From Pocillopora verrucosa (Eukaryota > Cnidaria > Anthozoa > Scleractinia > Pocilloporidae): a DNA stretch of 64,000 bases. The position numbers were made by a program, and so were the translations under genes. Position 1 is the first letter of the stretch. Each line of letters starts with the position of its first letter. The notes beneath the pieces were generated by a model that was given only the letters and a program-made list of their open reading frames with translations, ran no database searches and was not told the origin of the DNA. Location: positions 18,352,010 through 18,416,009 of the forward strand of contig NC_089315.1 of NCBI RefSeq assembly GCF_036669915.1. The letters are read 5' to 3'. Below are positions 36,908 to 48,853 of the stretch, in pieces.

Positions 36908-38971
36908 AAACAAATCATTCAAACTCTAGCTAGAAACTCGATTAAGAAGAAAATGGGTAGAACACGAGCTGAATGTTTTTATTTAAAAAAAGTTAAAAAA
37001 AAAACCTATTATAATTATTCAAACAAATGAGACTTTAAATAAGGCACCATTCTTTCACGTTTCAATTTGAGCACCGAAGAGAAGGCCTTGTTTATATACA
37101 ATCACACCTTTATGTTTCTACTTATCTCAAAGAATGTTATATATGAGTAGTCAGTAAAGTCTTAAAGTGAGATTATGAGTTTCAGAGTTGATACTCTGCC
37201 GAAGAGGTCTAATTTTTTTTTTATTATTATTCAAGCGAATAGAAGAAAACACAACTGAGGGGAGCGCGAAGCGCGAGTTACAAGTAAGGGGCACACAAAA
37301 ACAATAACTAGTCATTATTTCGCTTTTTCTCCAGTCTGTCCTAACCCTTGCTTACATCCAATGCTCAGAGAGGACTTTCCATTTCTCATCAAAGATATTG
37401 GACTATGGCAGAAAAGTAATGTAAAACATTGTAATTTGCATGATAAAGAATCTGTAAAGATAAAGAGTACGAACAGATGTACCAAAGGTGTCTGCACAAA
37501 GACAAAGAAACTATTAGATTAGGGTACGATCACAGATGACGCGATCGAAACTTTTGATTGCCACATGATGTGGTAAGAACAGAAAAGTAAAACACGAGGC
37601 AGAGCCGTGGGTGTCATTAATCATGTTCTTACCATATTTTGAAATATTCTGTAATCTATTTCTGTAGACACTCACGGTAACATGGAATATATTTGTCGTA
37701 TGACAAAAAGTAAAAAGTTGTTAATGGTGACGTCATCCTTGCGTCTGTCCTCAATCAGTCAATCAATCAATCATCTCAATTAGGTCGGGAAAAGACGATT
37801 GAGCAACACACCAACCACTTACAAAATGCAGAAGTAAATATTGCAAGCTACAAGAAGTACATTACCGAATGAAAAGTTAACTATACAAATTGACACGCTC
37901 TTATTAAGCTAATGAACTAAGGTAGTTCTTAAATTCTGCAAAAGACGTAACATCAGGCATATCAGGGCGGGGCTGGTTCCAGTCTCTACCAGTTCTTGGA
38001 AAAAAGGAAAATTTGAACACGTCTTTCTTACAGTGAGGTTCAAGAACCTTAAACCTATGGCTACTCCTGATACGGGCCTCATTACTTAAATTTAAAAAAG
38101 CGCTAATCTTAATGTTAACTAAACCATAAGCAATTTTATTTATGAAGATCAAGCGAGATTATTTTCTCTTTTCTACAAGAGTGCAAAGTTCTAATTTTCT
38201 AGCATGGACGTGACGATTGACGATCAGTCATCAATAATCGTTTCTACAAACAAGGGGCTGCTGCTCTTTGCGCTTCCTCTAGTTTGACAATAAATATACC
38301 AAAGAATCAATCAAAAATGCATGTATTATTCAGCTTATAGCTTTTATATTCATATGCATTTGTTAAAATTTGGAGTGGAAAAAGTAATTCCTACTTATCT
38401 TCACATTGAAATGTAAATCTCATCATTTCAACGACATTTCAAGTATGCGCAATAAAGCGAGGAAATCTCCTAACCAGAATGGGGAATTGACCTAGAATCG
38501 AGAGATGTTGAGTATAAACAGAAGAAATCAATTTTTTAAACGTGTGTGAAAGAAAAATGGTGATTACCGTCAGATGGTATTCGATACATGCCAGGTATTT
38601 CTGTTTGAGGTTGTTAGAGAACTTTTCATAAATTAAACGAATATGGAGGGACAGATCTTGCAAGCTTTTCAAACACGCCCTGGAAGCTAGGAAAGTAGAC
38701 CGAAATAAAACTTTTGATTACTTACAGTTTCAATAGTTGCCCTAAAAAGCTTGAATTTAGGGAAGGTTCCACGAATATATCAATAGCTTTCTGAAGGATG
38801 AAATTGTCAGCAAGTTAGAGATTGATTGCAACCTCTCTGCAGGGACTTCGGATATGCGATGCGTCATGATCTTCAAGCTGGAAAAAAAAAATACTCGGTG
38901 GGTACTTCTTGGTAATGGGGATGTGCCGCTGGATGAGGTCGCATCTTTCACGACTGGATTAACTATATCAA
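36908..38971. repeat. Duplicon spacer with LINE C-terminal remnant
   Basis: 36908-37040 is GPCR 3' flank. 37190-37310 shows no recognised content. 37430-38420 is paralogous to 26445-27430. 38440-38760 is the 'acctagaatcgagagatgtt' block. 38765-38971 is the D-block end, cut by the LINE insertion. The only coding trace is the LINE remnant at 37750-38160. Confidence 0.65.
37750..38160 (-). mobile_element. 5'-truncated LINE fragment (RT C-terminus)
   Basis: The minus-strand frame 37904-38152 contains RSSHRFKVLEPHCKKDVFKF, then FFPRTGRDWN and TSFAEFKNYL. This is the C-terminal motif ('FFPRT..WN.LP ... SF') seen after the reverse transcriptase of many animal LINEs. The plus strand at 37750-37775 reads 'caatcagtcaatcaatcaat', the simple-repeat 3' tail. 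A more decayed paralogue lies at 26750-27170. Confidence 0.6.
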
Positions 38972-39178
38972 TAGAGTTTTTCACTTACTAATAATACTAA
39001 TACAGTATTTATATAGCGCTATTTCTATTGCTATTCAATAGCGCTTTACAATTCATTTATAAAAGACATTGATAAAATTTATAAAAACGTAAACATCACT
39101 AAAATATGAGTAAAAACTAGCTAATAAAAAATCTGTAATGATGAGAGTAAAAACTGTGAAACTTATAATAGAACTAAT

Positions 39179-39180
39179 TC

Positions 39181-39220
<40 letters not shown>

Positions 39221-39262
39221 GCTGACTAACTAATTAACTAACCAACTAACTAGCGACCTAGC
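39179..39262. repeat. (AACT)n microsatellite in LINE 3' UTR
   Basis: About 20 tetranucleotide units of 'aact', increasingly imperfect to the right, between the LINE stop codon and its 3' tail. Confidence 0.9.
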
Positions 39263-39309
39263 TAACTATAAAATAGCTAATTAACTCGCTAAGCTAATTA
39301 TAAAATTTG

Positions 39310-42300
39310 TTAAGAAGGTTGATTATAAAATTTGTTAAAAAGGTATGTCTTTATACAGGTCTTAAAGTCTGATAGCGAGCTGCTCTCTTTTATGATGTTC
39401 GGAAGAGAGTTCCATAGAGTCGGTGCTACAAAAGAGAAACACCTGTGACCATAACTTACTAGCTTGACAGGTGGTACTTTAAGTAAGTTTTTGGAGGAGG
39501 ACCTCAGATTTCTGGTTGGTACATAAGGCTTCAGCAGTTCAGTGATGTAACTAGGGGCTTGTCTGTTGAGCGCTTTGAAAGTCAAAAGTAATATCTTGTA
39601 ATCTATGCGCTGGCTAACTGGGAGCCAGTGAAGCTGCTTTAAAACAGGTTTGATGTGGTCATACTTTCTTGTACGAGTGACAACACGAGCTGCAGCATTC
39701 TGGACATTTTGTAGACGATCTATCAGGAATTTGGGTAATCCATATAGTAGCGAGTTGGTGTTATCTAGCTTAGATGTAATGAACGCATGAACTAGTTTTT
39801 CAGTATCTGCTAGAGATAAGCAGTCTCTTATCTTGCTAATGTTTCTAAGATGGAAGAAACAGGCTTTGCAGGTACTGGTAACATGCTTATCTAGTGACAT
39901 GTGCTCATCAAAGATAACTCCAATGTTCCTTGCAGAGGGAGATGGCTCGATCCGCTCACCAGACACATCAACATACTCTATTGATGGGGGTGGACGGTGC
40001 CGTGCACTCAAGATCAATAGCTCCGTCTTTCCTCTGTTTAGTTTCAGTTTATTACACACCATCCACGAGTCTATCTCAGAAACACACGCCTCTATTTTTG
40101 CTATAGAGCTGGGTAGTTCGGCGGGGGTGGGCTTGAAAGAGAGATAGAGCTGGGTGTCGTCGGCGTAGAGATGGTAGTTAAGTCTGTGCCGTCTAATGAT
40201 GTCCCCAATGGGTGAAGTGTATAATAAGTATAGAACCGGACCTAGTACTGATCCCTGGGGGACACCGTACCGAAGTTCTTTCATCTTTGACTTGTTTCCA
40301 TCAATTATCACAAACTGTTTTCGGTCTTTGAGATATGATCGAAACCATTTTAGCACATTTCCTTTTACTCCATAGCGTTTTGCGATTCTTTCCAGTAGTA
40401 GATCATGGTCGACTGTATCAAACGCCGCAGACATGTCTAACAGTAACATGAAAACACATTTTTGATTGTCTATTTCGAAGAGAATGTCATTTTGCACCCT
40501 CAAGAGTGCAGTCTCTGTGCTGTGAAAACGCTTATACGCAGACTGAAAAGATTCCTCTAGATCATTATCACGTAGGTGATCACTCAATTGATAAGAAACT
40601 ACCTTTTCAATTATCTTTGATATAACCTTCAGATTTGAGATAGGTCTAAAATTTGAATAATCCTCGGAGTCCAGGTTGTTCTTCTTCGACTTCGGTTTGA
40701 TCACTGCTTCTTTCAGTGCAGCGGGCATTGATGCTGATTGGAGCGACATGTTCACGATGTTGGTTAAGACAGGTAGAAGGGCTGATTTACATTCCTTTAG
40801 AATAGATGCCGGTATAGGATCAAGATCACAAGATTTTTTACCGATAGTGTCTACAAAGCCTTCAATCTCTCTCTCTGACATCACTCTAAACTCTTTGAAT
40901 TCGGCATGACAAGGCTGTTTGTTTGCTTCACAGGACTGGGTATTAGAAGTCGCTTCATTGGATAGCTCTGTTCTTATTGTCGCTATCTTCTTGTCGAAAA
41001 AGTCGGCAAAATTGTTCGTAAGCTCAATCGTCGAGGGTGCGGTCGGATAGCGTCTCTCTACTTTGCGGTGTAATAGCTTGTCGACTGCGTTGAAAAGAAC
41101 TTTTGGATCTGATGTATTCTCTGAAATAATAGATGAGTAGTATGAAGCCTTTGCATCCTTAAGCATTTTATTCACAACCCGGCACTGGTCGACATATATC
41201 TGTCTGTCGACGCACAGTCTTGACGATCGCCAACGGCGCTCCAGCTTCCGGCGTTTTCTCTTAGCATCACTAATACCCTCGTGGTACCATGGTGCTGATG
41301 GACGGAGAGTTATCACGCGTCGTTTTAAAGGGGCATGCCTTTCAAGTGTTTCCGTCGGTGTGTTTTCGTATTTTTCAATGAGACCCGTAAGATCAAGGGT
41401 GCTAGTTGACAGAAGGTTGGACTGCTTTAGGTCATCATTAAAACTGCTCATATTTACCGAGCGCAGTTTACGATAACTAATTTCCTTTTGTTCCAGGGGT
41501 GGTTTCTTTAGGCGAAGCTTGCAGTGTACAGCAGAGTGATCGGACAGCATGGGATCCCGTATTTCAGTGCTATTTACCAGTTCGTCCTCGGCTCTAGTTA
41601 CAATCAGGTCTAAGGTGTGGCCCTTCTTATGGGTGGGTCCATTTACATGTTGGACTAGACCGAACGATTCTAAGATGTTGTTAAATTTGACAGTATCCAG
41701 ATTGCTGATATTATCCACGTGATAGTTGAAGTCACCCACTATGAGTAGGTTACCAGGGGACACAACTAACTGTTCTGCGAGAATGCAGAATTCTTCGAAG
41801 AATAGAGCACTATTTAGTTGATTTGCCTTAGATGGAGGTGGTCTATAGATGGTAACAATCCTTGTAGACCCAGTGGAGCATGTCGTTACGATGTCCAGGT
41901 ATTTGAAGGACTTGAAATTTCTTTGGGTTTGTTTCGTAACCTTCATGTGTTTCTTTATTAGGAGGCCAACTCCTCCCCCTCGTGCGTTTTTCCGAGGAAC
42001 GTGGTAAAACTGGTATCCAGTGGGGCAAACTTCGGCGATGGAAAAATTATAGTTTTCATTATTACTCAGCCATGTCTCAGTCAATGCGAAAAAGTCTACG
42101 TTATTTTCGACTACATAATCTTTGATCGCAAGTTCCTTCTTATTGATTGATCTGGTGTTCAACAAACAGAAGTCAATGGGCACGAATCCATTCTGCAGTT
42201 TTTGCTTTGAGCATCTTATGCTGATAAGATTGTGCCAATTCACTCCTCTGGGACAGCAATTTTTGTAGCCAAGGGTGGCGTTGTACAACACAGTGGCTGG

Positions 42301-42813
42301 CCGTAATGCATGGCTGCGTTTGGCTTGTGATGAAACAATGACCGGTATTGTTCTATTCACAGAGGGCCCAGGATTGAGCTTAAATGTCAGATCGCCAATT
42401 AGTTCCATGTTGAAAGCGGCGGAGCTGTTGGGATAATAAAAGCATGGTCTTTTGTGTCTTTTCGTCCTGCGCCGCTTTGATAAATTCCTGTGCAGAAACG
42501 AACCAGTGATTATGTAGCAATTCATCCAGCGATGTGAAATGCTCGTTGTGAACAAAACATCTTTGTTAGAGTAATTAGATGTATTGTGAAGCAAGATTCC
42601 GGCAGCTTTGTGGGTCGAACGGAAATGCGACGGTGGATAGAGAAAATCCCTTCTAGGAGGCAGAAAATTCAGCGTTGAGTCGCATTTTGGAGGCCAGTTT
42701 GTAGATTCGTAGCTTCTGTAATGTCTTCCGTTCAGAAATGGTTGGTTGGTCCAGTAGAGAGCGAAGTAGAGGAGAAAGAGTGTAGAGCGATCACATACAC
42801 GTCTTACCCGCAT
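39310..42813 (-). CDS. LINE endonuclease-reverse transcriptase polyprotein, 1167 aa
   Basis: Uninterrupted ORF of a CR1/L2-like retrotransposon. The N-terminal about 210 residues are basic, with no clear domain except a 2A-like GDLTFKLNPGP (140-150). The apurinic-type endonuclease spans about 214-435: LLNTRSINKKE (217-227), TETWL with E246, GDFN (360-363) and SDHSAV (424-429). The reverse transcriptase spans about 690-960: FRPISNLKVISKIIE, LLDMSAAFDTVDHDLL with the catalytic D, YGVPQGSVLGP (849-859) and YADD (883-886). A C-terminal helical part includes HWLPVSQRIDYK and SFVAPTLWNSLP. It nicks target DNA and primes cDNA synthesis from it. All catalytic residues are present, so this copy may be young and active. 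Confidence 0.9.
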   Translation of the reverse strand: MRVRRVCDRSTLFLLYFALYWTNQPFLNGRHYRSYESTNWPPKCDSTLNFLPPRRDFLYPPSHFRSTHKAAGILLHNTSNYSNKDVLFTTSISHRWMNCYIITGSFLHRNLSKRRRTKRHKRPCFYYPNSSAAFNMELIGDLTFKLNPGPSVNRTIPVIVSSQAKRSHALRPATVLYNATLGYKNCCPRGVNWHNLISIRCSKQKLQNGFVPIDFCLLNTRSINKKELAIKDYVVENNVDFFALTETWLSNNENYNFSIAEVCPTGYQFYHVPRKNARGGGVGLLIKKHMKVTKQTQRNFKSFKYLDIVTTCSTGSTRIVTIYRPPPSKANQLNSALFFEEFCILAEQLVVSPGNLLIVGDFNYHVDNISNLDTVKFNNILESFGLVQHVNGPTHKKGHTLDLIVTRAEDELVNSTEIRDPMLSDHSAVHCKLRLKKPPLEQKEISYRKLRSVNMSSFNDDLKQSNLLSTSTLDLTGLIEKYENTPTETLERHAPLKRRVITLRPSAPWYHEGISDAKRKRRKLERRWRSSRLCVDRQIYVDQCRVVNKMLKDAKASYYSSIISENTSDPKVLFNAVDKLLHRKVERRYPTAPSTIELTNNFADFFDKKIATIRTELSNEATSNTQSCEANKQPCHAEFKEFRVMSEREIEGFVDTIGKKSCDLDPIPASILKECKSALLPVLTNIVNMSLQSASMPAALKEAVIKPKSKKNNLDSEDYSNFRPISNLKVISKIIEKVVSYQLSDHLRDNDLEESFQSAYKRFHSTETALLRVQNDILFEIDNQKCVFMLLLDMSAAFDTVDHDLLLERIAKRYGVKGNVLKWFRSYLKDRKQFVIIDGNKSKMKELRYGVPQGSVLGPVLYLLYTSPIGDIIRRHRLNYHLYADDTQLYLSFKPTPAELPSSIAKIEACVSEIDSWMVCNKLKLNRGKTELLILSARHRPPPSIEYVDVSGERIEPSPSARNIGVIFDEHMSLDKHVTSTCKACFFHLRNISKIRDCLSLADTEKLVHAFITSKLDNTNSLLYGLPKFLIDRLQNVQNAAARVVTRTRKYDHIKPVLKQLHWLPVSQRIDYKILLLTFKALNRQAPSYITELLKPYVPTRNLRSSSKNLLKVPPVKLVSYGHRCFSFVAPTLWNSLPNIIKESSSLSDFKTCIKTYLFNKFYNQPS

Positions 42814-42836
42814 TATGCATTATTATGACGTGGCTC

Positions 42837-45015
42837 ACTTGGCACTTTCTTCGGGATTTTAAGGGTAGGAAAATTGCTTTAAGTAGGGATGTGAAAATGG
42901 TAAGATTCAAATGCACCAGAATATTTGTACTGACGGTTCCGCACGTAAAAGTTTCAAACGCACCAAAATGTCTTCAACGTAGGTGAAAAGTCAAGTGATC
43001 TGCATCTAGTTTAACAAATAGATCAATTCGTCATGATCTAATTAAAAGGCTTTATAAAGTTGATGCAATACCAGAAAGTGACTAAGTTGGGATCAGGAAA
43101 ATCACATATGTTCAAAAGTGACTGCGATGGTGTCTGTAATTGGTCACGGAATAAGTTGAGGCCAGCAGTACATACTCAGTAAAATTTCAAACCAAGACCC
43201 ACACCCGTTTTCAAACTTGGCCTCTAAAAGTTGAACTTGGTTTGTGCTAAGCATAAGTACGCGTCAGAGCCAAAGAGAAACACTAGTAAATTCTCCTTAA
43301 AAATTCAGCTCGAATGATACAATTTGATATTATTGTCTTTCCCTTTGGTTCCATCAGAATTCCAACCAAAATTGACTTTAGTATGTCATCTGAAATGTCA
43401 TCCTATTGCAGACTACCATCAATTTACGACCAGAATGATCAAATCCATACACGTTTTCCGATCGATGGACAGAGTATACCTATTTTATACGCCTGGAGTT
43501 GACTAGAAACTGTAATGCGTTTTCAATAGAGTTCATATATTGGGGCACATATTTTCGGGACTTTGAGGTAAAGAAAATTCCTGGTTAGTAGGGATTTAAA
43601 AATAAGAAGAAGAATCGCGGTTAAATGTTTGTTACCGTATCACCAAAAGTGACTAAGATGGGGTCTGTAATTGGCCACAGAATAAACTATAATGCGGTAG
43701 GGGTTCTGATAGGTCAGCGGCCATACGCGACAAAAATTGACCCTATTTTCAAATTCCCCTCCCCCCGAGCTCAAAACCCATTGCCTTAGGCGGTGCATAT
43801 CTATGTACCTTATGTGGAGGAGTCATGGGCTCCCTATAAATTAATTTCTGTCAGATTAGGGGATTCCGTCTAATAGATGTTCCAGCAGTGGAGCGATGTT
43901 TTTATTGTAATCAATTATTTCTTTTCCCGCATAATACTGCCTCCCCCCTCACCCCGACTTTAATTCTACAGGCGTTGTGGGTCCATTAGTCGACGGTAAA
44001 TATGATAACAGAATTATATATAAAATAAAAATAAAAATAATAAATCTGTATTGTTTCACTTATTAAGACTACTTTTTACTCAAATAGCCGGAGCAGAATA
44101 GAATTGTAAAAATGGAGAGTTACATATATAGGTGGTAATGCACAACGAGAGAATACAGAAGACTTTGTATTCCCTTGTGCATGGATATATGTTACAAAGA
44201 TGTCAGACACAAGAAGAGCGTTGACCATCATAAACCGACCTTTACAGGCTCACCATGCTTCCATTTTGCATGATCAAAGAATGTTTACATTAAGAGATCG
44301 GGAAACTTAGCTTAACCCTTAAATTCCCAGAAGTGCTCAACATGTAACTTCTCCCTACAATATCCACACATTATCCAGCAGAAATGTAATGAGAATATTG
44401 AAACTTATCAGGTAGAAGTTGCTATCTTGATCTAACAGCACATTCATGTAACTAATGTACAAGGAATTGTGTAGAAGCTAGAGGGGAGAATTAACAACCA
44501 GATCTTAGGAGTTAAAGGGTTAAAGGCTTAAAGGAATACCCACTAGCTCAGAACGCGGGTTATACAGGTTTTCATGTAATGGAAAGGTTGCCCCAGTTGC
44601 TATAAAATGTCAAGTTTTTTTTTATCCCGGCGATGTCATCAAACCTAATTTTAAATGAGAACGTCCAACTTTAGAACTGGAATTGAGAGTTTCTTCAATT
44701 TTTATGATAAATTGAACCTTTTCTCAGTGAATTGCAGGTTTCCTTTTTTCCTGTGGCTAACATTTGAAACGTTTAATTGGTAAAGACCAAGTTTAACATC
44801 TATCTGAGATCAGCAGGGTCTAAAGTAACCTTTTTTTAATAAGCGGCACTCTACCAAGGGAAATTAACAAAGAGAAAAGAACATCTGCTGTTTCTGTCAT
44901 TAATAGGGTGTCACAGTGGAGCGTTTGCATTCGTAATTGGTCAGTGAACAGTAAAAAGGAACACAACATTTGTTGCAACCTGGCTTCTTCATTGTTACCT
45001 CAGACTCATCTTAAA
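42837..45015. repeat. Duplicon spacer upstream of GPCR copy 7
   Basis: Non-coding. From 43190 on it is closely paralogous to 32010-33839, including the hairpin at 44138-44182. 42837-43190 is the E block. The conserved GPCR 5' flank ends in 'tgttacctcag' 13 bp before the ATG. Confidence 0.8.
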
Positions 45016-45906
45016 ATGACCAATACGTCTTCGTCGACTTCTGCTAGTGTCAGCCGACGAAACGATGCAAATGATGTATATGATGGTACACAGGGGGAAG
45101 GCATTGCGTTGTGCAGCGATTTAACGCTAACATTGATTCTAGTTGTCGTGGGAAACTTACTCACCATAGTTATTTTTGCGAAGAACAAAAATATTTGTTA
45201 CTAGTTGTCAATATGGCGTTTGCTGATCTGTTCCTAGGGGCTTTCAGTATACCAATATACATTTACGATATCGGGTATGGATTCCACCTATGGACCACGT
45301 TCGTTGGAAGCTTATGGACCAACAAGCCTTTGTTAATTTCCTACATGATCGTTGACACAGCCTTCTCACAAGCCTCTCTTATTTCTGCAGTTTTCATAAC
45401 GTGTGAAAGATTTTACGCCATACGTTGGCCGTTTAAGCATCGAGCATTATCGACACAAGCATACCGCATTGCTATATTTTCAGTGTGGGCACTAGCTCTC
45501 CTTATTTCTGCAATGTGGACCGGTTCCAACCTATTATTTTCTAACAAGCACACAATGTTTTTTTGGGGGCCATACACTTTTATTCTAATTTTAATCACAT
45601 GTGGCTGTAACATTGGTATTTGGAAAAAGTTTGTCTGTTTGGTTTTTCCATGTACCAAGACGATTTTACGATATGGTAAACCTTTTCAACTACTTCAACT
45701 CTTTTGTCAATCCAATTTTTTACGCATTAAGAATTGCTGAGTTTCGACGAGCACTGAATTTATGTTGTACAGGAAGACATGTGTAAGCAGCTGTAAACAC
45801 AAAGCTTTTTAAAAGAAGAAAAGCTAAGAAAAGATAGGCACGGAACGACCGCTGAGTTTAGTCGTAAAGTGGTTTTCTAACAGGATGTTATGGATACCAA
45901 ACTGTA
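45016..45906 (+). pseudogene. GPCR copy 7, frameshifted receptor
   Basis: The ATG and N-terminus match the intact copies (MTNTSS). A 13-bp deletion between 'aatatt' direct repeats (after AKNKNI) shifts the frame, giving a stop at 45204. The receptor sense resumes in another frame (45111-45740: LLVVNMAFADLFLGAFSIP ... CERFYAIRWP ...). A second deletion of about 135 bp removes ICL3 and TM6, joining WKKF to the ECL3 coding region, and again shifts the frame. The tail has a premature TGT-TAA (after GRHV) and further indels. It cannot yield a receptor. Confidence 0.9.
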
Positions 45907-48853
45907 AAACAATTCAGACATTAGCTAGAAACTCGATTAAAATGAAATAGATAAAAACACGAGCTGAATATTTTAATGTCAGGAGGTTGAAGTTAAAAAC
46001 CTAGTAATGCTTCTCAAATGATGGAAATGACAACGGTAGTGTTAAATAAATTGTTCAAATAAATGAGACATATAATTAGGCACTATTCTTCCACGTTTAA
46101 GTCGGCAATACATGAAAGGATAAGAACTGTGTCTCAGTACAGACAACTTCCGGAGTTATTACTGGTTAGGTATATTTTCTGAAGAAACCAGAACTTCAGA
46201 AACAGCAAATTTTAACATTGATGAAATCTCCTAACCGGGAAGGGAAATTGACCTAGAATCGACAGATGTTGGGTCTAAACAGAAGAGATAAATTTTTGAA
46301 CGTGTGTGAAAAAAATGGTGATCACCGTCAGATGATATTCGATATATGCTAAATTTTTTGGCAGGTATTTATGTTTGAGGTTGTTAGGGAACTTTCATGA
46401 GTTAAACGAATATGGGGGGACAGATGTTCCAAGCTTTTCAAACACGCCTTGGAGGCTGAGAAAGTCGACCGAAATAAGACTTTTGAAAACTTACACTTTC
46501 AATAGTCTCCTGAAAAAGCCTGAATTTAAGGAAGGTTCCAGAGGAAATATATCCTTAGATAAACTATTTGAACATGTGTCAATAAAAAACAGCATTGCAG
46601 AAAGAAAGTTTCTACTCTCTACCAGTGACCCTAAATAGCACGAATATATCAATAGCTTTCTGAAGGATGAAATTGTCAGCAAGTTAGAGATTGATTGGAG
46701 AACGTCAAGATTACAATTGGTAACACGTTGAACCTGCATTTAACGGGGAATGGCGGATTGACCACTTAAATCAGGTTGACCGCTTAATTGCAAATTCTAC
46801 AGAACAGAGATGCTGTAAAAACGATAAAAAAAACGCCACTTAATGTAAAAAAAACTTGCCCAAAAATACTACCAATATTGATTTCGGGAGAAATAAATGG
46901 ATTAAATTTTGCTTAAAAGAGAATTCTTAGTTTAGTTTGAGTGGTTTGGTTCCGCTCTGAGTGACCGTCCAATACAGGCGGAAAATAATACAAGCAAGTC
47001 GCTAGAACTTAGTGAAGGGTGAGTACAACCGCTTAATAGAGGTGACCGCTTAATAGAGTTGAGAAATTACAGTAGTAAAGGGGAACAAATTTCGGGACTT
47101 TGAAAACCGACCGTTAGATACAGGGTGACCGCTTAATACGGTGCCACAACACTTCAATGCAATGCAATTGAGATTTTTTTGGCAAAGATGCGCTTAAAAT
47201 TCTATTGTAGAGCGTTGATTTTCTTCCCAGAATTTTTGCACCTATATCTGTTGACTCACGCAATGGATATCGCTGAGAATGAGGGACTGCTTGACGACGG
47301 AAAGGGAACCGCTTCACAGCGCTCTATGACCTTATGACCTTTTGATTCTTTCTGATGCTCGCTGGTTTTCCTGAGATAGAGGACATTCCTCACAACTAAA
47401 CTATTAAAGGTTTATATTGACAGATATTCTGAATACTCCTAAATTTGCTCTTTGTACGTAAATATGTTGTTTTCATATTTCACATTTACCCCTGAACACC
47501 AGTCTTTTCAGTGATAGATGGTGGAGAATTTTGAGGGGGATCACATGGTTTTATCGGGCAGTGGAAGGGGGTCAGTCGTCAGCAACAAAGTTATAAAGGG
47601 GGAGGGGGGACTACAGAAAGTAATTAATTTTTCATTTCATTATTAGTTTCCCGTTGTTTCTTTCATTTTTAACTGTAATGATTAAAGGTTCCGAATGAAT
47701 AGCAGCGGATCAGTTTGTAAAGCTTGAACGTTGAAGTTAGACAACGTAAATTGATTGCTCTCGACTTTTCGGATAGTCCATGCAAATTCAACATCAACCA
47801 GTAATCGAATATAATGTACAACTCACGTCACTGTGTGACCTCATATCCTCTCCAAAAGGACACTGTCACTCAATCAATCAATGATTGCATATAAACAAGT
47901 TATACATATTTTCTTATTTCTTTTACCAACCAATTTACTTCGAACATCTTAATTAAAAAGAGCAATATGACATTACTTATTTACTGGATCTTTTACCAAA
48001 ATAAATGGACGTGATTTGCATAGTTCATTTAAGCGATAATAGTGCCGTAAAACCAGACTAATATCTTCGACACACACACTCAAGAATTTAATATTTATTT
48101 ATTAGCTGTTCGGCACTTGGGAGATATATTCCGACAAACAAAATACAAACAATGATTACGGTAACCTTTTTCATTAGATTTCATCTGCTTTATTACTTGC
48201 AATACGATCGGGAAAGGATTATGCCGACAGAAACATCTGCAATTATTTTACCGTAAACTTTTTTGCTTAAAACTTTCCTTTTATAAGTGTAAATATTTTG
48301 TGAATTTCTGGCATTGATGTCGTCCGTCATCAATGAATGATTTGAATGATAAAATGGAAAAAAAATGAATGAAAAAATGGTAAGATGCAGATGTATCAGA
48401 ATATTTGTATTGTTGTTCCGTAGGTAAAAGTTTAAAATGCACCAAAATGTTTTTAATGTAGGTGAAAAATCAGGTGATCTGCATCCTGTTTAACAAATAG
48501 ATCGATTCGTTTTAGGATGATCTACTTAAAAGGCTTTATAAAATGATACATAACCAGAAAGTGACAACGATTGTGTCAATAATTGGCCACGTAATAGTTT
48601 CACAGACCAGTGGTGCATACTCGGTAAAAATTGACCGAAGTACACCCCCCCTCCTCTCCCAAATAACCTTTTTTTAATAAGAGGCACTCTACTAAGGGAA
48701 ATTAACAAAGAGAAAAGAACATCTGCTGTTTCTGTCATCAATAAGGTGTCACAGTGGAGCGTTTGCATTCGTAATTGGTCAGTGAACAGTAAAAAGGAAC
48801 ACAACATTTGTTGCAACCTGGCTTCTTCATTGTTATCTCAGACTCATCTCAAA
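45907..48853. repeat. GPCR 3' flank, blocks A-E, and 5' flank of copy 8
   Basis: 45907-46740 is the 3' flank and 'acctagaatcgacagatgtt' block. 46740-47150 is block A with 'tgaccgcttaata' words. 47230-47640 holds blocks B and C. 47679-48330 is block D, closely like 18472-19130. 48400-48650 is block E. 48660-48853 is the conserved GPCR 5' flank ending in 'tgttatctcag'. Here the whole F/G spacer present in other units is deleted, so block E abuts the GPCR flank. No gene in the spacer. Confidence 0.8.

Larger units (their letters stand above)
38972..42836 (-). mobile_element. CR1/L2-like non-LTR retrotransposon, near full length
   Basis: The element is on the minus strand and interrupts the D/E spacer ('caatagagttt' on one side, 'ttcgggattttaagggtagg' on the other). 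The 3' end, read on the minus strand, has 'gcgctatataaatactgtat' followed by TTA-type repeats, the typical tail of CR1/L2 elements. A (TAGT)n tract lies in the 3' UTR. It carries one long uninterrupted ORF with endonuclease and reverse transcriptase. Confidence 0.85.
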
